From Acanthochromis polyacanthus (Eukaryota > Chordata > Actinopteri > Pomacentridae), in assembly GCF_021347895.1 (NCBI RefSeq), contig NC_067125.1:9382768-9446767 (forward strand): DNA of 64,000 nt. Reading direction: 5' to 3'. The translations under genes and the position numbers were made by a program. Of this stretch, positions 1 to 17,727 are shown one piece after another. The first letter of the stretch is position 1. The number at the start of each line of letters is the position of its first letter. Under the pieces are notes generated by a model. The model worked only from the letters and a program-made list of their open reading frames with translations, had not been told where the DNA came from and ran no database searches.

Positions 1-2214
1 TGCGTAGTGTACTACAGTAATAAAAAGGCTGCTGCTGACCTTAATTACCTGCTGCACACTGACGTACATGAACATTCTCTTGTCGCTTCCATCTTACTCT
101 TAAATTATCCATCTATCACTCTCTTTTGCTTTCCCCCTTTTCTGATCCCTGGCAGTCAAACCTAGCTGGATCATTCAGGAAAGGCCCATGGGACATGGAA
201 GTCAAACTGCACTCCACCACTATTCAAAGTAAAGCCGCTGCGAGTGAAAAGTGATTAAACCTGGCAACACAAAGAGGACCTTTTCCCTTACAGCTTTCAG
301 ACGATTTGTGATTAAAACGCTTTCTCTCGACAAATCGGGGGTCACATTTTCCACCGTGTCACTTCTCATGCTGCTGCTCCACTTCACAAGAAGGGCTGAT
401 TACCAATGGAGACCAGGCCGAGGAAAATTTCAGCCTCAACAAGTGCCTACCTGGTATGCAAATTGCATGCTTCAATGACACAAACAACAAGAATTTGTCT
501 AAACAAATATTTAAGATATTGAAGTTAGTCCGTACACACCATAATGATGATGAATGTGGCATTCACAGAATCACTACTAATAATTAGTTTAGAGAGCAAT
601 TTTCCCCATCTACATGTTAAACCAATCAAACAGACTTGATGAAATAGTCTATCCTGAGTAAAAGCAAGACTCAGGCGCAACAGCCTGCTCGCTTTTCTTT
701 GAAACCTGATGTTGTTTTGTCAGTAGAAGAGATTAATATTGCAATTATGATAAAATTATACATGTGAATGTTCAGTTACTTGCAATATAAAATATGATCT
801 TATTACTGTCTATACTATAATCCTGTTCCTACATGGAATGATCACCTACGAGCAGTAGCTTTCAAAGTAAATCCTTACACTATAGGTGGCTTCATCCATC
901 CATCCATCCATCCAAAAAGTCATTTCTGTCATAAAAGCTTCATAAGTGTTTCCTATAAATTACTAAATCACTCTAATGACAATTCAGAAATTCTAATCAA
1001 AAAAGCCGGAGAAGGTATTTTATACATTGAACCTATTGCAGTATATTGAATGTGAACTGTATGTATTGACTGTATGTTTTGTGCCAATGTAGGTCAAGCA
1101 GGAGGAAAGAAAACATTGGATAGCAAAGTGAACGGTGTCATTTTCCACTTTGTCTTTTCAGGTGCACAGTAGCAAGATAAAGTGAGTGGAACGCTTGGAA
1201 TTCATCTGCTCATATGTATAAATCAGTGGTACAGTATGGTCAGATTAAATATTATCCGTTTTGAATAACACAAAAAATTGTATAATTAAACATTAACAGG
1301 AAAAAAAACCATATGACCTCCTTGGTTACTAACATCGTCAAAAGCTAAGTGAAGTCAGGGATGAGCAAACCCAGAGTCTAGTCAATAAAGAAACACACAA
1401 TTCACCATTAGCAATTCACAAGAAGCATCTACTGATGTGAACGTCACAAAAAAGGGTTAGGCCAACAAAATGTTAAAAGGTTTAGATATCGATCAGTCCA
1501 CACAGTACAGATGAACTGTCTACAAATGAAGACCATTTAACTCATCAGACCTGGATAACATGTCTCTTCATAGGTTGTTGGTGCATCCATGGCAGGACAC
1601 CAAGGACGCTGCAGTCCTAAAGAAGACATCGCTGTGTTGTCTAAGAGCACCTTAGTTCTCCATAACTCTTCTGTAATGATCATCAACGTTAAAAATGAAT
1701 AACCAAGCTCAGTAGATGTTGACTGACGTGTTTGGACAAAGACATATCTACTTCAGAATAGCCTCAAACGAAACAAAAACTCCTTTTAAGTAGCAGCCCT
1801 GTCTCACAAAACGTATTTTCCTTTGAAAATAAACTGCAATCTCAGTCACATTTTGAGAAAAATGCAGGATTGTGGTTGTTTGTGAGACAAATATTTTATA
1901 CCATTTACTTTACTGCTTTACTTGAACTCTCAGTTATACATAGATGGGGTGGGATTCATCACTCTGGTAACCCAGAAAATGGAGGAGAAGTTTAAAACAT
2001 GATGTGAAAAGATCATATGTTAATCCAAGGTGTGACATTTTCTGAAACCTAACCATGCAGTTTGGGTTCCTAGACCGAACCGAACGACTGAGGAAAACCG
2101 AAAGTCAACGATCATAGAAAAATAAAATTTCAGTAAAGGATAATGGTACCACATGTGATGCAGTCCCCAGTCCTGCTACTGATTTATGCTGCTACTCATC
2201 CCTACATCAACTTT
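1..2214. other. intronic stretch without recognised gene
   Basis: Open frames here are short, carry no family motif and have no supporting splice context. The only repeat seen is a short CATC run near 895-913. No RNA gene was recognised. Confidence 0.6.
893..914. repeat. (CATC)n short tandem repeat
   Basis: Four to five tandem CATC units. The same tetranucleotide (as GGAT) tails the SINEs in this window, so this may be the last trace of a decayed SINE, but no SINE body is seen beside it. Confidence 0.7.
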
Positions 2215-2573
2215 GTGGCTCCATCATAGGAAACACCTCCTACCTTCTGCATCAGACTGTCAACTCATTAAGCAGTGCCTTCAGTGACAGACTGCTGCAC
2301 CCTAAGTGTAAGAAAGAGCTTTTCTGCAGGTCTTTCATTCATCAGTCCGACTGTACAATGCCGCATTATACACTTCTCACTGGTCTACCTCTGTTACTGC
2401 TGCACTTTTTCCTTTTACATATGCATTCCAATTATTTTTGTGCAATAACTGTTACAACCTCATCCTCTTGTATACAGTCTTCTTTAAAAAAAATCATCTT
2501 CTGTATATAATGTCTCTGCAATTTTGTACTGTGTTTCTAATTTATTCTTGAACTGCTTTTATCTTATCTTATC
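2215..2573 (+). mobile_element. LINE 3'-end fragment (CR1/L2-like, TTATC tail)
   Basis: The plus strand reads as the decayed C-terminus of a fish non-LTR reverse transcriptase ORF (FSDRLLHPKCKKELFCRSF, about 2276-2335), followed by a short T-rich 3' UTR. It ends in a (TTATC)3 tail at about 2559-2573. Such microsatellite-like tails are typical of CR1/L2-clade LINEs. The fragment is 5'-truncated and no target-site duplication was identified. The clade assignment is from memory of similar fish repeats. Confidence 0.65.
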
Positions 2574-5500
2574 AGACTGGAAGCCTTTCCTACTACATCA
2601 CAGACGTACCTTTCACTGGGAAAATATGTTTCTCTCTAAAATAAATTTTCTCTTTTTCCTCCAAATTTTAAAGGAGAAAGCAGTTTAGTCACATGGAAAG
2701 TTGTTTTTGGGAGACGTTTGGCTTAAGAGTGACCAAGTCAAAGTCAAATCCTTAGCCATTAACCTCATAGAAACCCAGAAAGTAATTGATATGTAACTAT
2801 TCTGTGAGGAAGAATGTGTCAAAATTTGCCCCGGATGTCAGAAAAATGAGTTTGAGGTACGAGCAGCTACTGAATGAAAACCTGCTGTTTTTAAACTAGA
2901 CGTGAATGATTAGAATTGTTGGTGTGTTATTATTCAGAGAAAATTGCCAATCTTGTGACTTAGATGAAGATCAGATCTCATTTTATGACCAAGTCAAGCA
3001 GAAAAAGCAGGTAATGATTAGAATGACGTGAGTAAACCTGTGTCATGAACGTAAAATAATTTTCTGAAAGGTGCTGCAGTGTTCTGCAGAGTTAAAGAGA
3101 ATTACAGGACTGAGTGATAATTCTCTATGGGTTCATTGTTAAGGAAATCAATCATCTTTCCTGGATGATTTCACTGGTGATGGTGAATAACTTAGAATGA
3201 CTGTTTCATTGTTACACTTCCGTGTTCAATGGTAGGTCAAGCAGAAACATGCAGAGAAACTGCATGAACTCAATGCCTGAATGATGTATTATTTAGCATC
3301 ATGTCTTTTATTCAGAAAAAGATACTTGATGAGAACAAAACAGCAAAACACAGAGGTCCCTTTCAGATTGGAGGAGAACATCCGAGTCAAGCTGGTGAGA
3401 AAATAAATCAGAATGTAACTGTTTCACTGAAAGGCAAAGGTGCACACAGCACTGAAGGGAAGCTGATAGAGACACGCGCATATGTCATGAGATAACAAAG
3501 GCTAATTGAGTGCACGCATATGTATGAGGTGAGTTTTAAATAATACATTGCCAACAACTGTTATCATTTCTCCCCCAGCAACCTTTTGAAGCCCAACAGG
3601 CTTTAACAGAGAGCTGGACTGTATTACACGGTGTGATGGAGCACGATACGGCTGTTATTAAAATAGCAGCAAGACCTGATCCTTCTCCTTGACGGTGTCA
3701 CACTACATCAGAGGCTAATCGATATTTGTGGGGAAGATGCACAAATTCTGCACTCCTCTTGATATCTAACACATGACATTTTTAACCTTCAGTCTTTATC
3801 TCTCTGCCCACAGCTCATTACTGTACTCTCCGTTAAAAAGAAGAAAGAAAAAAACAGCCTCTTTCATGGTTCTGCCTGTCTGTTCTCCATCTCAACCAGC
3901 TCCACTCACCTGGTGAGCTTCTGCCAGACAGCTAATTAGCTTTAGCAGTTTTACAACCCTTACATTATCTTTACTGCAGCTCCTCAGTACGCCACATTAA
4001 CTGCAGAATAGATGCTGTCAGCTGTTCTGGAAACAGCCGTAGCTAAAGCTGAGCCACAGGGCCTGAGCCACTCAGTGTAACTACGCTGGAGATAATGTCA
4101 AAGAAAGCATCATTCAATGTGATAAAGTCAGGTGCTAATTGCCCACTTAAGACCATATTCATTGCAATGTCTAACTTATAATATGCAATATTGATACCAT
4201 GTATTCAAAATGTATATTAATGAATTATGTTGATCGGTTCTCGACTGATTTAACGGTAACCTGTGGAGGTACAAATGGAAGTAGTGATTAGGATTTAGTG
4301 TTTCTCCACAAAACCTCTTTCTGTACTGAATGTATTATTTCCTTCCTCAAACATTTGTGAAGTCAATGTTTGAGGAATGTTTTAAATAGCAGATATGTGT
4401 TTACATTCATGTTTGCTTCCCAATCTTCCAGGGAGCAATCTTCCTCTCTGCCTTTGCTGGTGCCATCCCGGCTTTCTTTGCACATTCTACTGTATGCTGT
4501 TGCTGGCACACACAGAACAAAGCAGAGCGCCCTGAACAAACACATGAACTGTCTAGTACCAACTCCACAGAGCACCTTTCAAAGTATGAACATAGCATAG
4601 CCTATTTTGAGAATGATGGTAAACATTATGTTCACAATAAATCAACTTTTTTGAGTTAGCAAAGTCATGCACAGTGTGGCGGCTCGTCTATTTAAACTAA
4701 AAAAGTAACGCTCAATAAAAACATTTTTAAAAATGAAGTAAAGATGTTGCATTTACCCATTGATTACTTACCAGCATTTCTGCACATTGCATTGGAAAAA
4801 CTGACAAAGTAAGCTGTATAAACAGGGAATCCCTAGGTAAATTAAAAATTACATAAAGCACATCAAATCGGTGGTTCATGGCTAGATAGACTGGAGTTGG
4901 CATGATCTGTTTTTTCTTTTGTCCCAAGTCTCCCCATTTTCAATCAGTTGAACACTTCCTTGTGCGTTCACTAAAAGGTGATGATAGTAGTCCCTTTCTG
5001 TTGGTGCCACCATTATTCCATGCATTCAAACTAGTAAATAGATTACAACAATACTAAACTATTATCAGCAAACATTCAGCGTTGACTGTGCTGTACAGTT
5101 TTACACTGTACACAGATCCTGGATTCAGTTTAGGGTATCTATCGCAACAGATCCAGTGATTCTGCTTTACCCCTTCAAAAAATCTATAAAAAAAATCTAT
5201 GATGTGCACTGGGACACTTTGTCCTGAAACTACCAGGTGAGGTTCCCTCCCTTCCCTCACCACCACCACTTACACACTCCCCACCTGCTGACATATAAAT
5301 GCAGCATTCAACCGTCAGCACTTTGGACAAAATGGAATGTGACACATTGAGAGCATCCAACAGAGCAGCAGCAGTAGAAATACTAGCTCTAGTAGCGAGT
5401 AGTGAGCTAGTAGTTTACCGTGTTGATCTGATTTGTAGACTATGTGGCTAATTCTTTGTGATTATGTCATTCATATGCCCTGTTGTCACCATCTATTAAC

Positions 5501-6579
5501 CGTGCTGCCTCCATCTCCTAAAGCGGCTCCCAACTGAAGTTAAAGGTAGAGTCAGTGATTCTAGTGCAACAAAATTTTGTCAAAATTTCATGAATATCTC
5601 CTCACAGTGGGGCTGTCTATTCTGTGTGCGCTGAAAAAAAAAACCCCAAAAAATCTGATGTTCATAGACAACCGTAGCACTGTAAACAAAGTGTCTCGCA
5701 TGATCCACACAACAATAGTCTAGTGTGTCTTGTGCACATTAGTGCTCGTACACAGGACCATGGGAAAAGGAGAGGTGGGGGAGAGAAAGTGACAGCAAAT
5801 CTGGTACATGCTAATTATCAAAACAGGGCTGGCAAAATCATACATTGCACCCTCTGTTGAATTTGAAACAGAAAACCTGTCGTCATTTCATTGTGAGCTG
5901 CGAGGAGTAACTCCTGCTAAGTACATTGTATGTGTAATCTAACCCTCCTCCAAAACAGTTTAAAACTGTGATTAGAATTGTGCAGGTCTGTTGTATTATG
6001 TCAGTCTGTGCAGCCCCCTCTGACTGGGACTGGACAACTTTTTCCTGCTAGTGTTGCGTATTGACCAGATGTCAGTACATGTATGTTCAAAAGTGGTTGC
6101 TGAAGCCAAAATTGAACGTTTGTGGCCTCCACAGCTGCAGACACACGGGCTGATCAAGGAGAAAACAGCAACAAAATCACTATAAAGGCTCCAGCTAGTT
6201 AGCCATTTCAGTTGGAATACCACCAGCTCTCTCCCGCCACCTGACTGACTCCTATCAATTGGACCCCAATTTCAAGCTAAACTCGATTCAACAAGTGCTA
6301 GATGACCATTTAAAAGTGCAGCTGTGTCCAAATAAACACCCAAATCAGTCTATTTGGTGGTGTAAGGCATGTGATTTGTATCACAATACTTAAAAACAGA
6401 ACATATTCTGCACAAATTATGCCATTTTTTTCTACATTTGTAGAAATTCTAGGTGAAATGGCAAAGCAGATGTTACGTTTCACAGTTGTTTACTTTTGCT
6501 GTTACCACACACAGTGAGAAAAAGTTGGGTGATTCTGCATGTTTTGGTTCGTTTACTTGGATAAAAACAGCTATAGATG
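2574..6579. other. intronic stretch without recognised gene
   Basis: There are scattered short open frames on both strands (for example about 3301-3495, and overlapping frames on both strands near 4363-4600). None shows a domain, signal peptide or splice structure. A few loosely similar phrases containing GTCAAGCAG recur between about 1090 and 3390. Otherwise this is unannotated intronic DNA. Confidence 0.6.
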
Positions 6580-6581
6580 TA

Positions 6582-6913
6582 CACTACCATTCAAAAGTTT
6601 GGAGTCACTTACAAATGTCCTTTTTTTTTAAAAAAAAAAAGCTGCTTTTTTCAATGATGATAACATTAAATAAATCATAAATCCAGTCTAGACATTGTTA
6701 ATGTGGTAAATGACTATTCTAGCTGGAAACGGCTGGTTTTTAATGGAATATCTCCATAGGGGTACAGAGGAACATTTCCAGCAACCATCACTCCTGTGTT
6801 CTAATGCTACATTGTGTTAGCTAATGGAGCGGATTTAATTTGTGATAAGAAAACCCTTGTGCAATTATGTTAGCACATGAATAAAAGTGTGAGTTTTCAT
6901 GGAAAACATGAGT
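6582..6913 (+). mobile_element. Tc1/mariner-type MITE, copy 1 (right end degraded)
   Basis: A TA dinucleotide (6580-6581) is followed by CACTACCATTCAAAAGTTTG, the terminal inverted repeat of a MITE present four times in this window. The body matches the other copies (hallmark phrase TCTCCATAGGGGTACAGAGG near 6750) up to about 6913. Beyond this the expected inverted end (CAAACTTTTGAACGGTAGTG) is not recognisable, although GTAGTGTA occurs near 6972. The element has no coding capacity and depended on a Tc1/mariner transposase in trans. Confidence 0.8.
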
Positions 6914-8006
6914 ACAAACAGGGCAATAATCTATTGTTTTGCAGGACAATGGTCACTTTAAGGTGCCCGTAGTAGTGTACTTCCACTCCTCTCTCAAATG
7001 CACCCTGAGTTATTGCATTCTAAAACCAGGCATGTATCAAAACCACAGTCATATTTAAGCTAAAACAAGGTGCTGCAATGGAAGCATTTCCCTGTAGATA
7101 GGTTCATATTTCAAAATGTAGAATTCCTAAAGTAAACTCGACTGAAAATTGCAAATAGCTGTGACTGTGACCCTATGGTGTGGTAAGTTCCTCCCATTTT
7201 ATCAAAGTAAATATTACAGCAATAACGTTAGGAAAAAAGGCAATATGAAGTACTCCCATTTCAGTGCCTGGAGCTGTTTTTTCACGAATCCATTCACCTC
7301 TGTGAGCGAAGATAAAGACAGCAGAGGTCGTGTTATGAAAGCTGCGATCTCTTGCAGGTGGCTGGCAGAGAAATAAACTAATGAAAATATAAAAATGCAT
7401 GAAATAAACATGAAGCAACTGTAGGCATGCATAAATGCAGTAACGCTTAAGCTTTGAAATATTATACAAACTAAATGCTGAAAATGTGGTATAACTTCTC
7501 CCAAATCTGTGGATTAAATTGCTCTAAAGGGCTTATGAACACTCCGCAGCACTGAAATGTGTGATATTTTTCATTAGATGTTACAATTAATTAATATTAA
7601 TAGGTAAAGTCTGAACATTGATTCATTAGAGTCAGTCATGAGGCACTCTAAACTATTTATGACAACAACAGCCCATGTGTCGAGAGAGGATTAATAATGC
7701 ATTACTCCCTGCCTAGAGCAGATGATAGACAGTGGATGTAGTCTTAGCTGTGTGCTTGTTGGACGATCTTTTGATGCCTGATCAATATTGAAAGGGATAA
7801 CGAGAAATGCTTTGTGCATGCCAATGTGTCCTTACTAGCAGCCATGCTGAATATTTTACGGCTTGAATCTTTCTTTTGGACTCCATAACATAATCACACT
7901 GATCTAAATCACAGGCCAACAACAGCTAGTTCAGGTTCTTGCCCTTCAGTATCCACTCCAGCAGAGAGTGTGTGTGTTTTCACTCGGCAGTATTTCTTTG
8001 GAAATC

Positions 8007-8008
<2 letters not shown>
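6914..8008. other. intronic stretch without recognised gene
   Basis: Two overlapping minus-strand frames of about 97 codons (7173-7504) are in different frames, lack any recognisable motif and are judged to be chance. Nothing else was recognised. Confidence 0.6.

Positions 8009-8047
<39 letters not shown>
8009..8047. repeat. (TG)n microsatellite
   Basis: About 19 uninterrupted TG units. It is the first of three CA/TG arrays within 700 bp. Confidence 0.97.
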
Positions 8048-8050
<3 letters not shown>

Positions 8051-8324
8051 CCTTGCGTGCGTCTTATCCTCCCCATTCACTGTGAGCTTGCTGAGCAAAT
8101 TGATACTGCGCTGGGATTCTTGGCGATCTGTAAGTCCGCTGTCACGGTGATGAGAGCAGCACAAAGACGCCGGCGTTGCGGTAAATGTCAGCATGTCAGC
8201 GAGGAGTGACACAGAATATCCCCGCTTGGAATGTGGGAGCAGTTCGCCTCGACCCAGCACACACATGACAAGGCCAAACTCGTAGATACAAGAATAATCC
8301 CTCCTCATATACTGGATGAGAGAT

Positions 8325-8454
<130 letters not shown>

Positions 8455-8601
8455 AGCACAGGAGAGAAAGGCTCATATTCACCCAGAGCGAGATGCATAA
8501 ATATGGGGGTTTAATACTGTTGTGTATCAATGCTAATTCTGTGAAATATGTGCTGTACCTGTCAGGAGAAGCTGTTTTTCAGGTTCACAGGAAGAGTGTG
8601 C

Positions 8602-9636
<1,035 letters not shown>

Positions 9637-10533
9637 GGTGCGTTTCGAGCTGCGATCCGGTGCATCTCCCTGGAGCAGGCCGCAGCTCATTAGCATAAAG
9701 TGGACTCGACTTCTACTTTATGCAAATTCAATGTGGCGTGCAGAGGTCCGACGCATCATACAACTTTCATCAAACATCTAAAGTAGCCATCGGTGAACTA
9801 AAATGAGAACAGATTCAGCTACTGCACAGGTTATTTCTCACCTCAAATGCTGTCAGAAATACTTTTTGCTGAACTGTTTTCGTAATAAAAGAGAAAGTTT
9901 GCAGCTGAGTCGCCACGTTGGTCCGACTTGAAATCCAGGAATGGACAGCTCCCAAGTCAATACATTTGTCCAATCAGGGGCTGGATAGTTCGAGAAGAAG
10001 GTCGGCAGGAGATGGACACCGGCTACTGGACACAAGTACACGCCCACCAAGCGGACGATTTTCAGATGCGGTTCATTTACATGCAGGAAAAGTGCATCTA
10101 GTGGACATGTAACACCATGGTATGTGTCCACTCGATCCATTTTTCCCACATTTGAAAATCACCCGCTTGGTGGCCGATCACTAGTGGGCCACATGACAGT
10201 CACATGACACATGACAGCGCTTTCAGCTTGAGTCTGACAGATGCATTGGACCAACATGGCAGCTTGTTCGCAAACTTTCTCTTTTCGTACAAAAACAATT
10301 CAGTGAAAGGTATTTCTGAAAACATCTGAGATGAGAAATTAACTGTGCAGCAGCTGAATGTGTCCTTGTTTTAGTTCAACGATGGCTAATTTAGATGTTT
10401 GACGAAAGTTTTGCGATGCGTCACACCTCCGCATGCCGCCTTAAATTTGCTTAAAGTAGAAGTCAAGACTACCTTTTGCAAATAAGGTGCGGCCCGCTAC
10501 AGGGAGAGGCATCGGATCACAGTTTCACACAGA
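9637..10533. mobile_element. foldback (nested palindromic) DNA element, about 900 bp
   Basis: The left arm (about 9640-9924) and right arm (about 10248-10530) are imperfect reverse complements for about 280 bp. Paired landmarks are TTGGTCC at 9918 with GGACCAA at 10248, GAGAAAGTTTGC near 9890 with GCAAACTTTCTC near 10270, and TCAAACATCTAAA near 9770 with TTTAGATGTTTGA near 10392. The 320-bp centre is itself palindromic: GCCCACCAAGCGG near 10042 pairs with CGCTTGGTGGCC near 10164, and the symmetry axis is the ACACCATGGT at 10112-10121. There is no coding capacity. The pattern fits a foldback MITE or a non-autonomous cut-and-paste transposon. Superfamily and target duplication could not be assigned. 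Confidence 0.8.
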
Positions 10534-13500
10534 CAGTGACGGGAAACTGACGGATCAGGTGGACAGTCACATGCTCATGGGTCATCATCAAAATGAGTTG
10601 TAATTGAAGAGACCACTACAGGACTTCGAAGGAGCTTTGATTTGTAAATGTTTTCATCAAGTGAACAAAAATTCAATCCTCCAGAAATCTTGTGCTATGT
10701 TCAACCCAGTGCACAGTGCTGTATATTGTAAAAACTATCCCTTGTGTTCTTCTGTATTTGACATAAAGGCCAACACAACTGTCTCTACAGGTGTATTATA
10801 GTATGAACAAACTGTCTAAATGTTCCCTGTCTGCTTTAAAAGTCGGCATTAGTCTGTGCACACAGATGCAGAAAGCAAAAATTGACCATAAAAGACCTAA
10901 AAAGATTTTGATCAAAAAAAATAAACTGTTGGACTACACCAGATATTTATTGTGACTTATTGGTTTCTATTATTGTATATTTTCATACAAAATGACATAC
11001 TTTTCTCTTGAGTTGTTCCAGTTTGCTGGTTGAGAAGCAGGTTAAAAGTCATATACTGATAAGGAGTTTGAGCTTTTTGGATATACCTTCAGATCTCTAG
11101 TGTTAATTGTCCTTCTGGGAAGAACAATACTGGAATACAAACAGATTGACGTAGGAGTTGACTGAAAAACATTATCAGGAAATTGCTATTCCTATAGGGT
11201 TGGTATATAATTCCCAAATAACAGTGGAGCAGAAGGTATGGAATCACGGTTTAATTCCTATGAAACTACCCTGCCAGTCCTCCTTTGGTAATACTGATGC
11301 TGTCCAGAGAGGGTTGTTATATTCAGAGAATCACCAGCTGTGTTAAGATGGTATTAGCACTAAATCCTGCTTGTACTTGCTGAAATTCCATGCTGTATTT
11401 TGAGTGACGTGCCGGGGTCATTTTAATTCAGCATCAGGATCAACATCAAGTGGGTCTATTTTATCACTCTAAATTGGATCTGATGATGGCTATTGCGGGA
11501 GCGAATGTAATTTGACACTGCTATAGGGTGAAAGACAAATTGATTGCACTAAATTCTACAATAAATTATTATTACAATGCATAAAGATTCAAATGTAAGA
11601 CACAGTCTGCGCACTATGACCTTGTTGTACATGCACTGTAGATAAATGATCTGTGCATAATGGTACACAAGCGTCTTCCAAATAGAGCCCACGACCCCAA
11701 GTGGGAAGAAAATTCAAAAGAAATTTGTTGCTGAAGACCTTTATTTTCCAGACATCTGCGTAATTTCATGACACATTATCTCAGAATGACGCACATCGTG
11801 TGTCTGCATCACTCTGCCTCGGTCTATACGCACACATGCTGGCACTATTCCCGCCAGTTTCCCTTCTGTTGCCACAATCCCATTTCTTCCAGACCCTCCC
11901 CAAGGACTGCTTAAAGAATGAAATCAGCTTTCTGCTGACTGTGTTCAGCCTTGATCCCACTGATGGAACATGATGACAGCTGTCTCTATCTCAGCTTGAG
12001 GAGGGTTTAGAGGAGTAGTAAGTAGTGAGGAATGGACTGTTTGATCCAAAAAAACCCACAAAATGTCTCAACTAAGAAAGAGCAGGTATGAGTGGTGGGA
12101 ATAACTGAAATGCAGGAATGAATAGGGAAGTTTTTTTAAGCACAATCAATTTCACACTTTAAGCTGTGTTTTCTGTGCATAAATATGTCTTAGATTTGTG
12201 ATGATGGGTTTCTAATGATCAACCAGCCTGATTAGCCAGCTTTTACCAATAATCCCATCTCAGCTAGTCAGAGTCATTGACTGTTGACGTGATGGATGTG
12301 GTGCTGTGGTCTTTATGACATATTTAGCGAAAAATTGGTATAATGTGAGCCAATATCAAATATTGGAATCAGTCACGATCAAGTCATACTTGGACTGATC
12401 AATGCGTTACACTTTATTCAGTAACTTCCCCATTTACTCTAATGCAGGTCAAGCATCACACACCACAGCTTATAGCACCAACACAGTTCAGAACATGCAA
12501 CAGGCAGTGAGTAGTTTTACAGTATTAGAGCAGAGTCATAGGTTAAGCTGGTGTGCTCAAGTTGCACTGAGTGGGAAGGGGTGGGTGGAGAGAGGGGCAG
12601 GCACTACATAGATCCACACACTCTACAGGAAGTAAAGGTGTAGCTCTATCCTAACAAAACACTGATGCCACCACCATGCCCACAATACCAATGCTATTTC
12701 ATATCATTAGCAAGCATGATATTTACCATTTAGCTCAGTGTGATTGACATGCTAATTAGCTGTTTGCACAAAGTACATCCAATGCTGATGCTAATCATTA
12801 TCTCTGTGGGTATTTGCTAATAAATCAACGTACTGAACAAATGAAAACTTTGGCATGATGAGTGGAGGTTTTGGATGACCGAGGTTACTGGATTTTATCC
12901 TGATAGCAACATGAATGTTTAAAACAATACAAAACATGGGGTTTCGTACGACACAGGAGGCAAAGAATCACAAAATCACCAAACATAAACATGACAGGAT
13001 AGGGACTAGAGTAGGGCATAACACAATGCCACATCCCACAGCAGTTATAGGCCACTTTGCAAGGCCCATGAGCAATGAAATACATAAACAGTAACACAAA
13101 ATATGAGAATTTATAGAAGCATTTATGAAGGATTTATCTTTGCATACCAAGTCAAATTAATTTTGTGCCAGAGGAAGCTCATTCTCCATCAAACTTAAAT
13201 GTTTATTCAAATATTCATGGTTTTTCCATCCAAATAGTACTGAAACCAATAAGGAAGATATTTTGGGACCAATGTGGTGGGCTGATTATATGATGCTGGG
13301 ATCCAATATGAACAGTAGCTCATTAAATATGGACTTCTTTTATCATACACCTATACTACAACATTTCTACTATCACATTATATATTTTGAGCTGTGCTTC
13401 TCATTTTGAGCTTTTTTTATACACAGCATCTTCAAAGTCAAATACGTACACACAGCACACAGGAACACATTAGCAGGACCAGGAATTTGTCTCATAAAAC

Positions 13501-14389
13501 TGGATAATTCAGTTATGTGGATAACTTTGTTAGAAAGGCCCTTACATCCCTCATATCTTACACATGCACTACTGCTTTAATGTCATTATGTTTCCTTTTT
13601 TAAAGTTACATCTAAGCCAGAATGAGACAACATACATCTTGTTAAAAAAAACAAACAGAGAAAATGCAGCTCAAAGTTCAAACTTTTCGCTGGGATTCCC
13701 AAATAGATTTTCTTAGCCAATTTCTAAGAAAAATAGCAGTTGAAAGGGATCAAAACACTGAAACTGATCAAACACTCAGTTTATTCCCAACCGAAGACTG
13801 ACTGACAGTCGTAATGAAACTAGTTGGCAGAAGAGAAAGTGGAAAGGTGAAAGAAAGGAACTGAATCCCAATAATCTAGTGAAGGTGAGGTTGAAATAAA
13901 TAGACTGAATTTGGGAGAGAGACAGGGCATTAGGCGAGTCACAAAGAGGGAAGGAGAGAGGGATGGATAATGCAAACAAATCAGAAAGAGAGAGAGAGAG
14001 ATGCAGGTGGATTACAGTCTAATCCATGCCTCTTTCAGTGTGCTCTTATTACATTAGAGCAGAGTGAGAAACATGGCGCCACAGGCTGACCTTCTCTAAC
14101 TCCATTTCATTCCACTGGATCAGACCAAATGATTTGATTTGAGCTGCACTGCCCTGAGAGAGGAAACATGCACGACTGTAAAAGCCACCACTGTCATCGT
14201 TCAGCGAGGATTAAACCACACACATGACAGGAAAAGGTCCACGTGGGATGGCAGACACACAACAAGATATTACTGTTAGGCTACAGCCGGAGACTTACAG
14301 TGACCTTTACAATAAAGACATGGCATGGCATTCAGAGTGCAGCCTAAATTCCGTTCATATTTGCTCTTTAGGGTAACATCACCAGAAAA
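10534..14389. other. intronic stretch, one possible dispersed repeat, no gene
   Basis: No gene was recognised. Bases about 12540-12660 resemble about 20440-20560 (shared GCTCAAG(T/C)TGC, then TCATAGATCTGCAC-like sequence and a GTGCA/GTAGCTCTA-like block), suggesting two decayed copies of an unnamed dispersed repeat. Short GA runs occur near 13986-14003. Confidence 0.5.
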
Positions 14390-14391
14390 TA

Positions 14392-14545
14392 CAGCGATCC
14401 GCCACAACATTAAAACCACTGACAGGTGTAGTGTAAAACATCGATCATCTCGTTACAACACAATGTTCTGCAGGAAAACCTGACGTTCACGTGGATGTTC
14501 CTCTCAGAGGTACCACCCACCTAGAGATTATGGACCAGGCGCACA
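14392..14545 (+). mobile_element. internally deleted Tc1-like derivative, left-end fragment
   Basis: A TA dinucleotide (14390-14391) is followed by CAGCGATCCGCCACAACATT, a diverged copy of the same terminal repeat as the element at 24131. After about 70 bp it jumps directly to transposase-derived sequence (ATGTTCTGCAGGAAAACC, W/E-region of the catalytic domain). This is the same internal deletion as the 24131 copy. Similarity fades after about 14545 and no right end was found, so this copy is truncated. Confidence 0.72.

Positions 14546-17727
<3,182 letters not shown>

Noticed and set aside
7040..7075. Minus-strand KYDCG-like coding that resembles a calsyntenin cadherin motif (AYDCG)
   Set aside because: A stop codon lies three codons upstream, the flanking residues do not match, and no splice site fits; chance.
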